NCBI RefSeq assembly: GCF_025960875.1
Contig: NZ_JAODLR010000012.1
Coordinates: 62,001-126,000, forward strand
Direction: 5' to 3'
Origin: Crystallibacter permensis
GTDB lineage: Bacteria > Actinomycetota > Actinomycetes > Actinomycetales > Micrococcaceae
Length of the DNA: 64,000 bases
Shown piece by piece: positions 1-8,571 of this stretch. Made by a program: the position numbers and the translations under genes. The notes under the pieces were generated by a model. It searched no databases. It was not told the DNA's origin and saw only the letters and a list, made by a program, of their open reading frames with translations. The first letter of the stretch is position 1. Every line of letters starts with the position of its first letter.

Positions 1-1015
1 GCGCCGGCGCGGAATCACCGATCGGCGACCCCGTCGCCAGATTGCCGCCCAGGCTTGCCGTATTGCGGATCAGCGGGGAGGCGAACTGGGGGAAGAGCTG
101 GCTCAATAAAGGTACGCGGCCGGCGAGCCCGCGATCGATCTCGGTGAGGCTCAGTGCGGACCCAATGGTGATCCGATCGTTGCCGACCTCCAACATCCGC
201 AGCGGCTCCAGCCGGTCGATGGCAAGGGTCAGCGGAGGCCGCGTGTGCCGCAGGTTCACCTCCACCCCGAGATCCGTGGCGCCGGCGACCAGCTTGGCCT
301 CCGGATTCTGTTCGAGCAGGTCGAAGAGCTCCTCCATGGCCGCAGGCCTGACGAAGCGGGCGCCGTCGACAATTTTCTGGGTAGGACGAGCGGCAGGCGC
401 GGGTCCACCCTGCCGGACAAGCAGCGGGTCGGAGCCATCGGGGGAGCCGAGCGCGTACGCCGCGTCCCGGATGGGGCGGTAGCCGGTGCAGCGGCACAGA
501 TTACCGCTCAGAGCATGCAGGTCAAAGCCGTTGGGCCCGCTTTCATGGTCGGTCGCATGCTCCTCGCCGGCCACCGCAGTCCCGGTCTGCGCCGCACTGG
601 AGCGGGCAGCGTCCCGCTCCGGGCGGTAATACTCTGCGGCCATGGAACAGATGAACCCCGGCGTGCAGTAGCCGCACTGGGCTCCACCGCGGTCCGCCAT
701 CTCGCGCTGAACGGGGTGCAGAGCCTCCTCGGCGCAGGGACCCGGTGCGGTACCGAGGCCCTCTGCGGTCACGATTTCCTGGCCGTCGAACGCCAAGGCA
801 GGAGGCAGGCACGCGTTGATTGAGGTCCAGCGGCTTCGGTCGGCCCCGTCCGGGCGGGCCACGAGGACGGCGCACGCACCGCACTCACCCTCGGCGCAGC
901 CCTCCTTCGCCCCGGTCAAGCCCTCTGTTCTCAACCAGTCGAGCAACCGGGTGTGCGGACCAGCCCCGCCGCAATCGCGCAGTTGGCCGTTGACCGTTAT
1001 CTGGCTATCGTCCAT
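1..1015 (-). CDS. xdhA: Xanthine dehydrogenase small subunit (2Fe-2S and FAD domains), partial
   Basis: The ATG at 1015 opens a frame that runs off the left edge of the window, so about 338 residues of the N-terminal part are present. Two [2Fe-2S] clusters are visible: a plant-type ferredoxin motif (C40, C45, C48 in CAEGECGAC) and the alpha-helical domain motif with QCGYC (C114, C117) and NLCRCTGYR (C174, C176). The start of the FAD-binding domain follows, with SLGGNLATGSPIGD at the very edge. This order is that of the fused FeS/FAD subunit of bacterial xanthine dehydrogenase, which passes electrons from the molybdenum subunit to NAD. The XdhB-type molybdenum subunit should lie downstream, outside the window. 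A CO- or aldehyde-oxidase-like paralogue cannot be excluded. Confidence 0.9.
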   Translation of the reverse strand, partial: MDDSQITVNGQLRDCGGAGPHTRLLDWLRTEGLTGAKEGCAEGECGACAVLVARPDGADRSRWTSINACLPPALAFDGQEIVTAEGLGTAPGPCAEEALHPVQREMADRGGAQCGYCTPGFICSMAAEYYRPERDAARSSAAQTGTAVAGEEHATDHESGPNGFDLHALSGNLCRCTGYRPIRDAAYALGSPDGSDPLLVRQGGPAPAARPTQKIVDGARFVRPAAMEELFDLLEQNPEAKLVAGATDLGVEVNLRHTRPPLTLAIDRLEPLRMLEVGNDRITIGSALSLTEIDRGLAGRVPLLSQLFPQFASPLIRNTASLGGNLATGSPIGDSAPA

Positions 1016-1160
1016 GCCTCAATCTCCTCAGCGCCCTCGTTAGACGTGCCTTGAGAATCATCCTGTGACTCACACCATACTGCGCCACGCGTAGGTGTAA
1101 ACCCGTCGCGTAGCCTTCAGGCGAAGTTGTTTGGGCGGGGATGTTTGACGGGCACACCAC

Positions 1161-1174
1161 TGCTCATCTGAGCG
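1161..1174 (+). promoter_or_regulatory. Candidate SorC operator upstream of polyol dehydrogenase
   Basis: A perfect dyad GCTCA-TC-TGAGC lies about 60 bases before the start codon of the dehydrogenase at 1236. The same core, GCTCA-AA-TGAG, occurs at 6173-6183 between the SorC regulator and the ABC transporter. The match suggests that the SorC-type regulator also controls this gene. This is inferred from sequence similarity only. Confidence 0.5.
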
Positions 1175-1235
1175 ACAGTGGAGGGCTCATATGATAGATT
1201 GGCGGAAAAGTAACCCAGCTCACAAGGTGGTTCCA

Positions 1236-2720
1236 ATGTCATCGCTGAACGCGCGCACCCTCGCCGACCTTCCCCCGCAGCTAGCCAAGCCAACCTATGA
1301 CCGTTCCCAGTTGACGGCCGGCATCGTCCACTTCGGAGTCGGCGGCTTCCACCGGGCGCACCAAGCCATGTATCTGGACCGGCTGATGAACCAGGGCAAA
1401 GCCTTCGACTGGGCCATCTGCGGCGTCGGCGTCCTGCCCGGCGACGCGCTCATGAAGAAGGTCATGGATGACCAGGACTGCCTCTACACACTGGTGATCA
1501 AGAACCCGGACGGCACACGCGAGGGGCGGGTCATCGGATCTATTGTCGAGTACCTGTTTGCCCCGGAAGATCCGGAGGCAGTGATCGAAAAAATGGCCTC
1601 GGAGCAGGTCCGAATCGTCTCCTTGACCATCACCGAGGGCGGCTACAACCTCCACCATGTGACCGGGGAGTTCGACGCCGGAAACCCTGCCGTGGCAGCC
1701 GACCTGGCGCCGGGCGCAACACCGGCAACCACCTTCGGGTTGGTGACGGAAGCCTTGGCCCGGCGCCGTGAGCGCGGCCTGCCGCCGTTTACGATCATGT
1801 CCTGCGACAACATCCAAGGCAACGGCGACGTCGCGAAGAAGATGTTCACCGCCTACGCCAGCCTCAAGAACCCCGAGCTGGGTTCCTGGATGGAGGCGAA
1901 CATTGCCTTTCCCAACTCCATGGTGGACCGCATCACGCCCGTCACCACTGATGAGGACCGCGCCGCCATTGCCGAAGGGTTCGGCGTCGAAGATGCCTGG
2001 CCGGTGGTCTGCGAGGACTTCGAGCAGTGGGCGCTGGAAGACAACTTCCCGCAGGGCCGCCCGCCCTTTGAAGAGGCGGGCGTCCAGTTGGTCGACGACG
2101 TGGAGCCGTACGAACTGATGAAGCTCCGCCTGCTCAACGCGAGCCATCAGGGGCAGTGCTACTTCGGCTACCTCGCTGGCTACCGGTACGCCCACGAGGT
2201 GAGCCAGGACCCCGTTTTTGCGCAGTTCCTGCTGGACTACATGGATAAGGAAGCAACTCCCACGCTCCACCCGGTCCCCGGGATCGACTTGGACGCGTAC
2301 AAACACAAGCTGATCGCGCGATTCTCCAACGAACATGTCCGCGACACCCTGGCCCGCCTTTGCGCGGAGAGCTCGGATCGCATTCCGAAATGGCTGGTGC
2401 CGGTCATTCGGGAAAACCTGAAGAACGACGGCGAAATCCACCGTTCCGCTGCGATTGTCGCCAGCTGGGCGCGTTATGCGGAGGGAACGGATGAGGCCGG
2501 CGAGGCGTTCGTCGTCGTCGACCCTCTGAAGGAACCCCTGATGGCGGCTGCGGCCAGGAACCGCGAGGACAGGCTGGCCTTCATCTCCCAACGGGAACTT
2601 TTCGGCGATCTGGTCGACGAGCCCCGGTTTGTCGAGGCGTACGCGGCGGCGTTGGGTTCGCTGCAGACGCGCGGGGCGAAGGCTACGGTCGCCGCGCTGG
2701 TTGAGGGCGGAGCTTGGTAG
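1236..2720 (+). CDS. Mannitol 2-dehydrogenase / D-arabinitol 4-dehydrogenase family protein
   Basis: This 494-residue, NAD-dependent polyol oxidoreductase belongs to the long-chain mannitol dehydrogenase family, which also contains fructuronate reductases. It has the N-terminal Rossmann region (HFGVGGFHRAH), the family signature PNSMVDRITPVTT, and the catalytic segment KLRLLNASH with K296, N301 and H304. It oxidises a sugar alcohol to a ketose: mannitol to fructose, or arabinitol to xylulose, which the nearby xylulokinase could use. The frame opens at 1191 (ATG with GGAGGG before it), but the ATG at 1236 has AAGGTGG just upstream and matches the length (about 493) and N-terminus of the Pseudomonas fluorescens enzyme, so I prefer it. 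It stands alone, ahead of a strong hairpin terminator. Confidence 0.88.
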   Translation: MSSLNARTLADLPPQLAKPTYDRSQLTAGIVHFGVGGFHRAHQAMYLDRLMNQGKAFDWAICGVGVLPGDALMKKVMDDQDCLYTLVIKNPDGTREGRVIGSIVEYLFAPEDPEAVIEKMASEQVRIVSLTITEGGYNLHHVTGEFDAGNPAVAADLAPGATPATTFGLVTEALARRRERGLPPFTIMSCDNIQGNGDVAKKMFTAYASLKNPELGSWMEANIAFPNSMVDRITPVTTDEDRAAIAEGFGVEDAWPVVCEDFEQWALEDNFPQGRPPFEEAGVQLVDDVEPYELMKLRLLNASHQGQCYFGYLAGYRYAHEVSQDPVFAQFLLDYMDKEATPTLHPVPGIDLDAYKHKLIARFSNEHVRDTLARLCAESSDRIPKWLVPVIRENLKNDGEIHRSAAIVASWARYAEGTDEAGEAFVVVDPLKEPLMAAAARNREDRLAFISQRELFGDLVDEPRFVEAYAAALGSLQTRGAKATVAALVEGGAW

Positions 2721-2746
2721 TTGGGTCGACGGACCTGCTGCGCCGT

Positions 2747-2779
2747 GAAGGGAGTTCCTGCCGTTCAGGAACTCCCTTC
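2747..2779. terminator. Bidirectional hairpin terminator
   Basis: A perfect 14-bp inverted repeat (GAAGGGAGTTCCTG / CAGGAACTCCCTTC) with a 5-base loop lies between two convergent genes, the polyol dehydrogenase and the DoxX protein. It can serve both strands. Confidence 0.8.
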
Positions 2780-2792
2780 TGCGTCAGCGCAA

Positions 2793-3362
2793 TCAGCGCA
2801 ACCAGCGCAGGGACGGGGATGACATCAGGGCTGACCATTGGCGGCCCAGGCCAAAGGTGTTGCCGGCGCGGGTGGCGGCCAGCGCGATCATGGCCGCTGC
2901 GTATACGACGTGCTCGTCGATGACGGGATTGGATTTAAGCGGCAGCGAGGACAGCCACATCAGCACCATGAGTGCGGTGCCGCCGACAGCGGCCGCGCGG
3001 AGCGCGATGCCAAGAACCAGCGCCGTTCCGACGGCCAGCAGGCCGAGCATGAATGCCCAGTCCACGACCGGCGCACCAGCCAGCGGCTGGAACAGCCCGG
3101 CGAACGAACCCTTCATGCTGCCTAGGTAGCCGGCCGTGGGCGAGCCGCCGGCGATCCAGGCTTTTTCGGGGGTTGTGGCGAATCCAAGGCCAAAAGTCTT
3201 ATCCAGAAAGGCCCACAAAAAGACCGACCCCAGCAGAATCCGCAATATTGCCAGCGGTCGGGCATGCCTCTGGGGTGCTGCCGGGCGCGTTTGCGCGGAG
3301 TCTGCGGTGGGAGTCGACGCTGTCAAGGTGGGGGTGGCCGATGTTTCTTGTACGGTCTGCAT
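2793..3362 (-). CDS. DoxX family membrane protein
   Basis: About 189 residues. After a Pro/Thr/Ala-rich, low-complexity cytoplasmic N-terminus of about 35 residues come four hydrophobic segments: LAILRILLGSVFLWAFLDK, a central WAFMLGLLAVGTALVLGIA, GTALMVLMWLSSLPL, and a last one near HVVYAAAMIALAA. This is the DoxX/DoxD fold. Family members act in thiosulfate oxidation or redox detoxification, but the role of most actinobacterial members is unknown. The frame continues 26 codons further upstream to a GTG, but the ATG at 3362 has AGGAGA seven bases before it. It is a single gene with no functional link to its neighbours that I can see. Confidence 0.8.
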   Translation of the reverse strand: MQTVQETSATPTLTASTPTADSAQTRPAAPQRHARPLAILRILLGSVFLWAFLDKTFGLGFATTPEKAWIAGGSPTAGYLGSMKGSFAGLFQPLAGAPVVDWAFMLGLLAVGTALVLGIALRAAAVGGTALMVLMWLSSLPLKSNPVIDEHVVYAAAMIALAATRAGNTFGLGRQWSALMSSPSLRWLR

Positions 3363-3769
3363 GATGATTTCTCCTGGGGAGGGAGGGGATGTTGACTTTG
3401 GGTGGGAGCGTCTGCCCGGCCGGTGCGAACTGTCCTGCACGACGCCGCGGTACCCTGGCCAGCCGCGGATCCCGGCTCGAACGCCGGTCGATTTGGTCCA
3501 GGAGAAGTCATGGCGACTCCTGCTTGGGCTGGCTCGTTTGGAAACGTACCGTCAGAAATTCCAATTAGGCAAATGTTCGATGACGTATTTCCCCCAGTGA
3601 CACGCAGCAAAGTGTTTTTCCGCACGTTGTAGATGTGGCTTGTGCCAGTTCTGCATCCTGGAAAACCCAACGCTGAAGACATCACCGTGGGGCAGCGTTG
3701 GCTGAACCGCCGGCGACCTAAGCCAGGGATCGCTGTGTACCATGTGCGCTGCGGTCTCTCCCCGCGCGC
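3363..3769. other. Intergenic region, 407 bases, no gene supported
   Basis: This stretch lies upstream of the DoxX gene and downstream of the xylulokinase gene (both on the minus strand). The part from about 3540 to 3640 is A/T-richer than its surroundings and probably holds the DoxX promoter, but I could not pick a convincing -35/-10 pair. Several open frames cross it; all are short, compositionally odd and without a good ribosome site. The only structured element is the hairpin at 3667-3701. Confidence 0.5.
3667..3701 (-). terminator. Probable terminator after xylulokinase
   Basis: A 9-bp inverted repeat CCAACGCTG / CAGCGTTGG with a 17-base loop lies about 70 bases past the xylulokinase stop. 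Read on the minus strand it is followed by GGGTTTTCC, a short T-run. Confidence 0.45.
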
Positions 3770-5177
3770 TCAGAGTCCGTAGGCCGCCTGCCGGGCCTCG
3801 GCGTAACGTCCGCGCACCTCTGAACCCCAGCTGGAGTGCGCCTGCGGTTCAAAGGCTGCTTCAGTTACCGGCTTCCAGACCGGCAGCTCGCCGGTCACCG
3901 CCCATGCGGCCTGCCGCGCAGCCCCGAGCGCCACGTACTCACCTGCGGCCGGTACTTCCACCGGCACACCGAAGATGTTTGCAGCTGCCTGGCGCAAGGA
4001 GCGCGACTTCGATCCGCCGCCGATCAGGATCACTTTGTCCACCGGTCCGCCCATTGGCGCGCAGCAGTTCCTGGGCGTCGGCCAGCGAGTTCAGAACGGC
4101 GAGGACACCTGCCCGGGCGAGGTTCCCCGGCGTCATGTTCTCCCGCGTCATGCCGGTCAGGGTTCCGCGGGCATTTGGCAGGTTCGGTGTTCGCTCGCCG
4201 TCGAGATAGGGCAGCAGGGTCAGGCCGCCAGCGTCCGGCGCCGCGGCCAGCGCCAGCCGGTCCAGCTCGGGCAGGTCCACATTGAGCATCGCGGCAGTCG
4301 CCGTCATGACTCGGGCACAGTTGATCATGGCCAGCAGCGGCAGATGCTGGCCGGTTGCGTCCGCGAAACCGGCGACGGTGCCGCTGGGATCCCGGACCGG
4401 TTCCACCACAGAGGTGAACACCGTTCCGGAAGTGCCCACCGACACCACCACTTCACCGGGGTTGATGCCGAGTCCCAAGGCCGCGGCCGCGTTGTCACCG
4501 GCACCAGCGCCCGCTGCGGCCCGGTTAGTGCCCCACCGGTCCAGGAGATTGCCGCCGGTTTCGGCAGGACCAAGCACCGGTGGGAGTTCGGGAACGGCTC
4601 CGAAGAACTGCTCGAGCAGGTCTTTCCGGTATTCGCCGGTAATCGGGGAGTAGTAGGCCGTCCCGGACGCATCGCTGCGGTCCGTGAAATACTCCCCGGT
4701 AAGGCGGTGGTTGAGGTAATCATGCGGCAACACGACACGGGCAACCTTGGCCGCGAGCTCCGGTCGGTGCTGCGCGAGCCAGGCCAGCTTGGTCAGCGTA
4801 AAGGATGCGACGGGCACCAGATTGACGGCGTCGACCCAGGCCTCCGCTCCGAGCTCCGCCACCATCTGTCCGGCCGCGTCGGCACTGCGCGTATCGTTCC
4901 ACAGCAGGGCGTCGTGGACCGGCTGGCGCTCTGCATCCAGCGCCACCATGCCGTGCTGCTGGGCCGCCACGCTGACGCCCGAAACTTCCTGGCCAAAGGT
5001 CCGGATGTCGGCGTCGTTCCATGCCTGGTCCAATGCAGTAGCCCAATGCGCCGGGTTAATGGAGGTGCCGTCCGGATGCGGCGCGGAGGCCGACGATAGG
5101 ATCCTGCCGGTTTCGACGTCGACGGCGAGCACTTTGCAGGACTGGGTGGAGGAATCCACGCCGATAACAATGCTCAT
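3770..5177 (-). pseudogene. xylB: Xylulokinase, interrupted by a frameshift
   Basis: This FGGY-family kinase would phosphorylate D-xylulose to xylulose 5-phosphate for the pentose phosphate pathway. The N-terminal part (ATG 5177) has the family features, IGVDSSTQSCK, GAGDNAA with the probable catalytic Asp, and TSGTVF, and runs in frame to ...LADAQELLRANG. There the frame moves on to nonsense and a stop at 3939. The expected C-terminal part (GGPVDKVILIGGGSKS onward, to a stop at 3770) lies in the next frame. Removing one G from the GGG at 4050-4052 restores a continuous protein of about 468 residues, the normal family length. The C-terminal ATP-binding region is lost unless this is a sequencing error. 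The gene overlaps the SorC gene by 4 bases (ATGA). Confidence 0.85.
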
Positions 5178-6130
5178 GCGCTCGGCACCGGCTTCCGGTG
5201 GAGCGAGTCCTCAAGAGCCCACGCGAGTTCCTCGTCGATTATCAGCGTGCCTACAATTCCGGCCTGGATGGCTGCGTGGACCGCGTCGGCGCGCGCTGCT
5301 CCCTGGGCTACTACAACCACATGCGGGGTGTGCCGGAGCTGTTCGAGCGTAACCGCGATGACGCGCTCGTCCAGCTCCGTCCGGACCGCCTGGCCGTCGG
5401 CGCTGATCAGCCGTCCGGAGCACTCCGCGACTGCCCCCGCTTCGACACCTGCGAGCCGGGTGGCGTTGTCCACCCGGTCCCAGACGGTGGAAATGCCTGC
5501 CCTCCAGCCGCCCAAGGCAACCATGGCCAAGTCCAGGGAATCCGCCTTGACCAGCGCCTGCGAGATTTCGGGCTGCCGCTTCAGGCCCTCAGCCGTTGCG
5601 GCGTTCTCCACTACCAGTGGAGCCCAGATCGGCCAGGTCGTGCCCTGGGTGACTTCCCCCAAGGTCCGGATCAGGTCAATGGAGCTTCGGCTCCCGGGGA
5701 TGGGCAGGGCTCCGGCGAGTTGAACCAGGTCGCAGTCCGGGAGTTCGGTGATATGCCGGGCCGCAAGATCCAGGGTGCGGGACCACGAGATGCCGACCGT
5801 AGCGCCCTTGCTGGTCCGCTTCATGAGTTGCTCAGCCGCTGCTTCCGCCATCCGGTCGCGGGTCTGGTGGTCATCCGAGCCGGTCGGCGTCACGATCACG
5901 GATTCGACGCCGAGGTCCTGCTGGAGTGCCGACGCATCTGCCGCGGCAGTGGTATGGGGGAACACAACGTCAATCCTGACGATCCCTCTGGCGCGTGCTT
6001 CCTCCAGCAGCCTGGCCACTTGGAAGCGCGATACACCGTAGGTAGTGGCGATTTCGACCTTGGATTTGTTCTCCAGGTAATAGTCCCGGCCGATGTGGGC
6101 CAGGAGTTCGTCGTCGGAAGGCTGTGCCAC
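5174..6130 (-). CDS. SorC/DeoR-type sugar-binding transcriptional regulator
   Basis: About 318 residues. The N-terminal helix-turn-helix (SKVEIATTYGVSRFQVARLL, about residues 22-41) is followed by the SorC sugar-phosphate-binding domain (GISWSRTLDLAARHI, VVVVAQGAARADAVHAAI). SorC proteins control polyol and pentose genes in response to phosphorylated sugars. An upstream GTG at 6202 keeps the frame open, but the GTG at 6130 is preceded by a near-ideal AAAGGAGGT and gives the usual N-terminus. The gene is co-transcribed with xylulokinase and faces the ABC transporter operon. The intervening 118 bases hold several repeated GAG-containing elements, probably its operators. Confidence 0.88.
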   Translation of the reverse strand: MAQPSDDELLAHIGRDYYLENKSKVEIATTYGVSRFQVARLLEEARARGIVRIDVVFPHTTAAADASALQQDLGVESVIVTPTGSDDHQTRDRMAEAAAEQLMKRTSKGATVGISWSRTLDLAARHITELPDCDLVQLAGALPIPGSRSSIDLIRTLGEVTQGTTWPIWAPLVVENAATAEGLKRQPEISQALVKADSLDLAMVALGGWRAGISTVWDRVDNATRLAGVEAGAVAECSGRLISADGQAVRTELDERVIAVTLEQLRHTPHVVVVAQGAARADAVHAAIQAGIVGTLIIDEELAWALEDSLHRKPVPSA

Positions 6131-6150
6131 TCGAGAAGACCTCCTTTTGT

Positions 6151-6240
6151 AACGAATGAGCAATTCGCTCTTGCTCAAATGAGTATATATGACTAAAGTC
6201 ACTTAACAAATGAGCGAAGCAAGACTCTCAAACGAGCAAG
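6151..6240. promoter_or_regulatory. Divergent promoter region with repeated SorC operator candidates
   Basis: Between the sorC and transporter starts lie TGAGCAA-N7-TTGCTCA (6157-6177, perfect 7-bp arms), GCTCA-AA-TGAG (6173-6183), CAAATGAGCGA (6207-6217) and CTCA-AA-CGAGC (6227-6237). The RAAYGAG cores are offset by 23, 31 and 22 bases, close to two, three and two helical turns. A separate dyad TGACT-AA-AGTCA sits at 6190-6201. These are likely operators for the adjacent regulator, acting on both operons. Confidence 0.55.
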
Positions 6241-6248
6241 GGTAACTA

Positions 6249-7631
6249 ATGAAATTAGGACGTAAACCGGATTCCGGCGAGCGCAGCAAGGGCGGTCTGC
6301 TCGGGGCCGTTGCTGCTGCCTCCGCTGTGCTGCTGGCCCTGACCGGCTGCGGCGGGGCGCCAGCCGAAGGCAGGGAAGAGATTGTGGTGGCGATCGTCTC
6401 CAACCCCCAGATGCAGGACGCGATTTCCCTGCAGGAGAACTTCAGGGAACAACATCCGAATATCGATGTCCGCTTCGTTTCCCTGCCGGAGAATGAGGCT
6501 CGCGCGAAGATCACGGCTTCGGTAGCGACGGAAGGCGGGGAATTCGACGTCGTGATGATCTCCAATTACGAAACCCCGATGTGGGCGGAGAACGGTTGGC
6601 TGACTAACCTGCAGGAGTATGCGGAAACCACCGAAGGGTACAATCCGGACGATTTCGTGCCGACTATCCGCGAGGCACTGAGCTACGAAGGGGATCTGTA
6701 CTCGGTCCCGTTCTACGGCGAATCCTCCTTCCTGGCCTACCGGGCGGACCTGTTCGAGGAAGCCGGCCTGACCATGCCAGAGCAGCCCACGTGGGATGAC
6801 ATCCGCCGGTTCGCCAAGGAACTCCACGACCCTGCCAAAGATTTCTCCGGAGTATGCCTTCGCGGTTTGGCAGGCTGGGGAGAGGTGATGGCACCACTGA
6901 ACACGGTGATCAATACCTACGGCGGACGTTGGTTCGACATGGAGTGGAACGCCACCCTGGATTCCCCGGAAGTCGAAGCAGCGGTTACCGACTACGTGGA
7001 TCTGGTCCGCGACTACGGCCAGCCCGGAGCCGCCACCAGCGGGTACGGTGACTGCCTCACCCGGTACAGCCAGGGGAATGCGGCCATGTGGTACGACGCC
7101 ACGGCCATGGTCTCCAGCGTGGAAGATCCGGAATCCTCGCTGGTGGTCGGGAAAACGAAGTACGCGCCTGCGCCGGTGGAAGAGACCGAAGCCGCCGGAT
7201 GGCTCTACAGTTGGTCGCTGGCCATTCCGGAAGCGAGCGAGCACAAGGACGCGGCGTGGGACTTCATCTCCTGGATGACCAGCCCTGACTACATCAAATT
7301 GGTCGGCGAGGAGATCAGCTGGGAACGCGTACCACCCGGCAGCCGGTTGTCCACCTATGAGATTCCCGAATACGCCGAAGTGTCGGAGGCCTATGCGGAA
7401 CCCACTCTGGACGCCATGGCCGGCGCTTCGCAGGAATCCTCCATGGCCAAGCCGGTTCCCTACACGGGCCTGCAGTTCGTCGGCATTCCTGAGTTCCAGG
7501 ACCTGGGAACGCGCGTGGCGCAGCAAATATCGGCCGCCATCGCCGGCCAAAAGAGCGTTGAAGAAGCACTGCGGCAGTCACAGCGGTATGCCGAAACAGT
7601 GGCTGAGAGCTACAAGACAGGAGAACGCTGA
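6249..7631 (+). CDS. Sugar-alcohol ABC transporter substrate-binding lipoprotein
   Basis: This 460-residue family-1 extracellular solute-binding protein has a lipoprotein signal peptide: basic start, hydrophobic stretch, lipobox LALTGCG with the lipidated Cys near residue 34. The body shows the type-I sugar-binding pattern (FDVVMISNYETPMWAENGWL, YSVPFYGESSFLAYR, WMTSPDYIK). It resembles sorbitol/mannitol-binding proteins of the SmoE type. It is the first gene of a five-part operon with two permeases and a dehydrogenase; its TGA overlaps the next ATG by one base. No ATP-binding subunit is encoded here, so the importer presumably borrows a shared MsmK/UgpC-type ATPase, as many actinobacterial sugar importers do. 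The exact substrate is inferred from neighbours. Confidence 0.88.
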   Translation: MKLGRKPDSGERSKGGLLGAVAAASAVLLALTGCGGAPAEGREEIVVAIVSNPQMQDAISLQENFREQHPNIDVRFVSLPENEARAKITASVATEGGEFDVVMISNYETPMWAENGWLTNLQEYAETTEGYNPDDFVPTIREALSYEGDLYSVPFYGESSFLAYRADLFEEAGLTMPEQPTWDDIRRFAKELHDPAKDFSGVCLRGLAGWGEVMAPLNTVINTYGGRWFDMEWNATLDSPEVEAAVTDYVDLVRDYGQPGAATSGYGDCLTRYSQGNAAMWYDATAMVSSVEDPESSLVVGKTKYAPAPVEETEAAGWLYSWSLAIPEASEHKDAAWDFISWMTSPDYIKLVGEEISWERVPPGSRLSTYEIPEYAEVSEAYAEPTLDAMAGASQESSMAKPVPYTGLQFVGIPEFQDLGTRVAQQISAAIAGQKSVEEALRQSQRYAETVAESYKTGER

Positions 7632-8569
7632 TGTCTACGCTCGTTGAGAAGCAACAGCTGAAGCGGCATGAGCAAGACCGGGCCCGCGCCAAAGGAGCCA
7701 AGGCGGAGGGATGGCGCCGCCGGGGTCCCTTGCTGCCGGCGCTGATCTTCACGATCATCGTCACGCAACTGCCCTTCCTCTTTACCCTTTGGTACTCCCT
7801 GCAGAACTGGAATCTGCTGCGGCCCGACGGCGATGCTTTCGTCGGGCTGAGCAACTACATCGACATCTTCGCGGACTCGACCTTCCGCCAGGCCGCCCTT
7901 AACAGCATTATCTTCACGCTGGGGTGTGTCTTCGCGGCCATGGTCCTGGGCATCGTCTTTGCTTTGCTGCTGGACCGCAACTTCAAGGGCCGCGGCTTGG
8001 TCAGGACGCTGCTGATTACCCCGTTCCTGATCATGCCGGTCGCCAGCGCGGTGCTGTGGTCCGTCTCGATGCTCAACCCGAGCTACGGCCTGTTCAACTG
8101 GATCCTCGGACTGTTCGGGATTCCGGCGGTGGACTGGACGTCGTCGTTCCCGGTGATCTCGATCCTGATGGCACTGGTCTGGCAGTGGACACCGTTCATG
8201 ATGCTGCTGGTGCTCGCCGGGCTGCAGGCCCAGCCAAAAGACGTCCTCGAAGCCGCCCAGATGGATGGGGCCGGGTGGTGGAAAACGTTCGTTTCCATCA
8301 CGCTGCCGCAGCTGCGCCGCTACATCGAACTCGGTGTGCTGCTCGGTGCGATCTACGTGGTCAACACCTTCGACCAGATCTACCTGATGACGGCCGGTGG
8401 CCCGGGTACTGCCAGCGCCAACCTGCCGTTCTATATCTACCAGCGCGCGTTCCTTGGCTTCGATATTGGCCAGGCCGCCGCCATGGGCGTCATTGTCGTG
8501 ATCGCCACCATCATCATTGCTACCTTCGCGCTGCGCCTGATTTTCCGCAGCTTCGACGTAAAGGACTAG
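7631..8569 (+). CDS. ABC transporter permease (MalF/SmoF type)
   Basis: A 312-residue inner-membrane permease with six predicted membrane spans. The first is preceded by a charged cytoplasmic N-terminus of about 35 residues. The conserved EAA loop reads EAAQMDGAGWWKTFVSITLP (about residues 212-231), which contacts the ATPase. Together with the next gene it forms the heterodimeric channel of the polyol importer. The start codon overlaps the stop of the binding-protein gene, so the two are translationally coupled. Confidence 0.9.
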   Translation: MSTLVEKQQLKRHEQDRARAKGAKAEGWRRRGPLLPALIFTIIVTQLPFLFTLWYSLQNWNLLRPDGDAFVGLSNYIDIFADSTFRQAALNSIIFTLGCVFAAMVLGIVFALLLDRNFKGRGLVRTLLITPFLIMPVASAVLWSVSMLNPSYGLFNWILGLFGIPAVDWTSSFPVISILMALVWQWTPFMMLLVLAGLQAQPKDVLEAAQMDGAGWWKTFVSITLPQLRRYIELGVLLGAIYVVNTFDQIYLMTAGGPGTASANLPFYIYQRAFLGFDIGQAAAMGVIVVIATIIIATFALRLIFRSFDVKD

Positions 8570-8571
8570 AC

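Noticed and set aside
3402-3743. Small ORFs in the DoxX-xylB intergenic region
   Set aside because: All lack ribosome sites, overlap each other on both strands and show no recognisable protein character.
4050-4054. Programmed frameshifting in xylulokinase
   Set aside because: There is no slippery heptamer, no stimulating structure and no known case in the family; a simple one-base indel or sequencing error explains the data.
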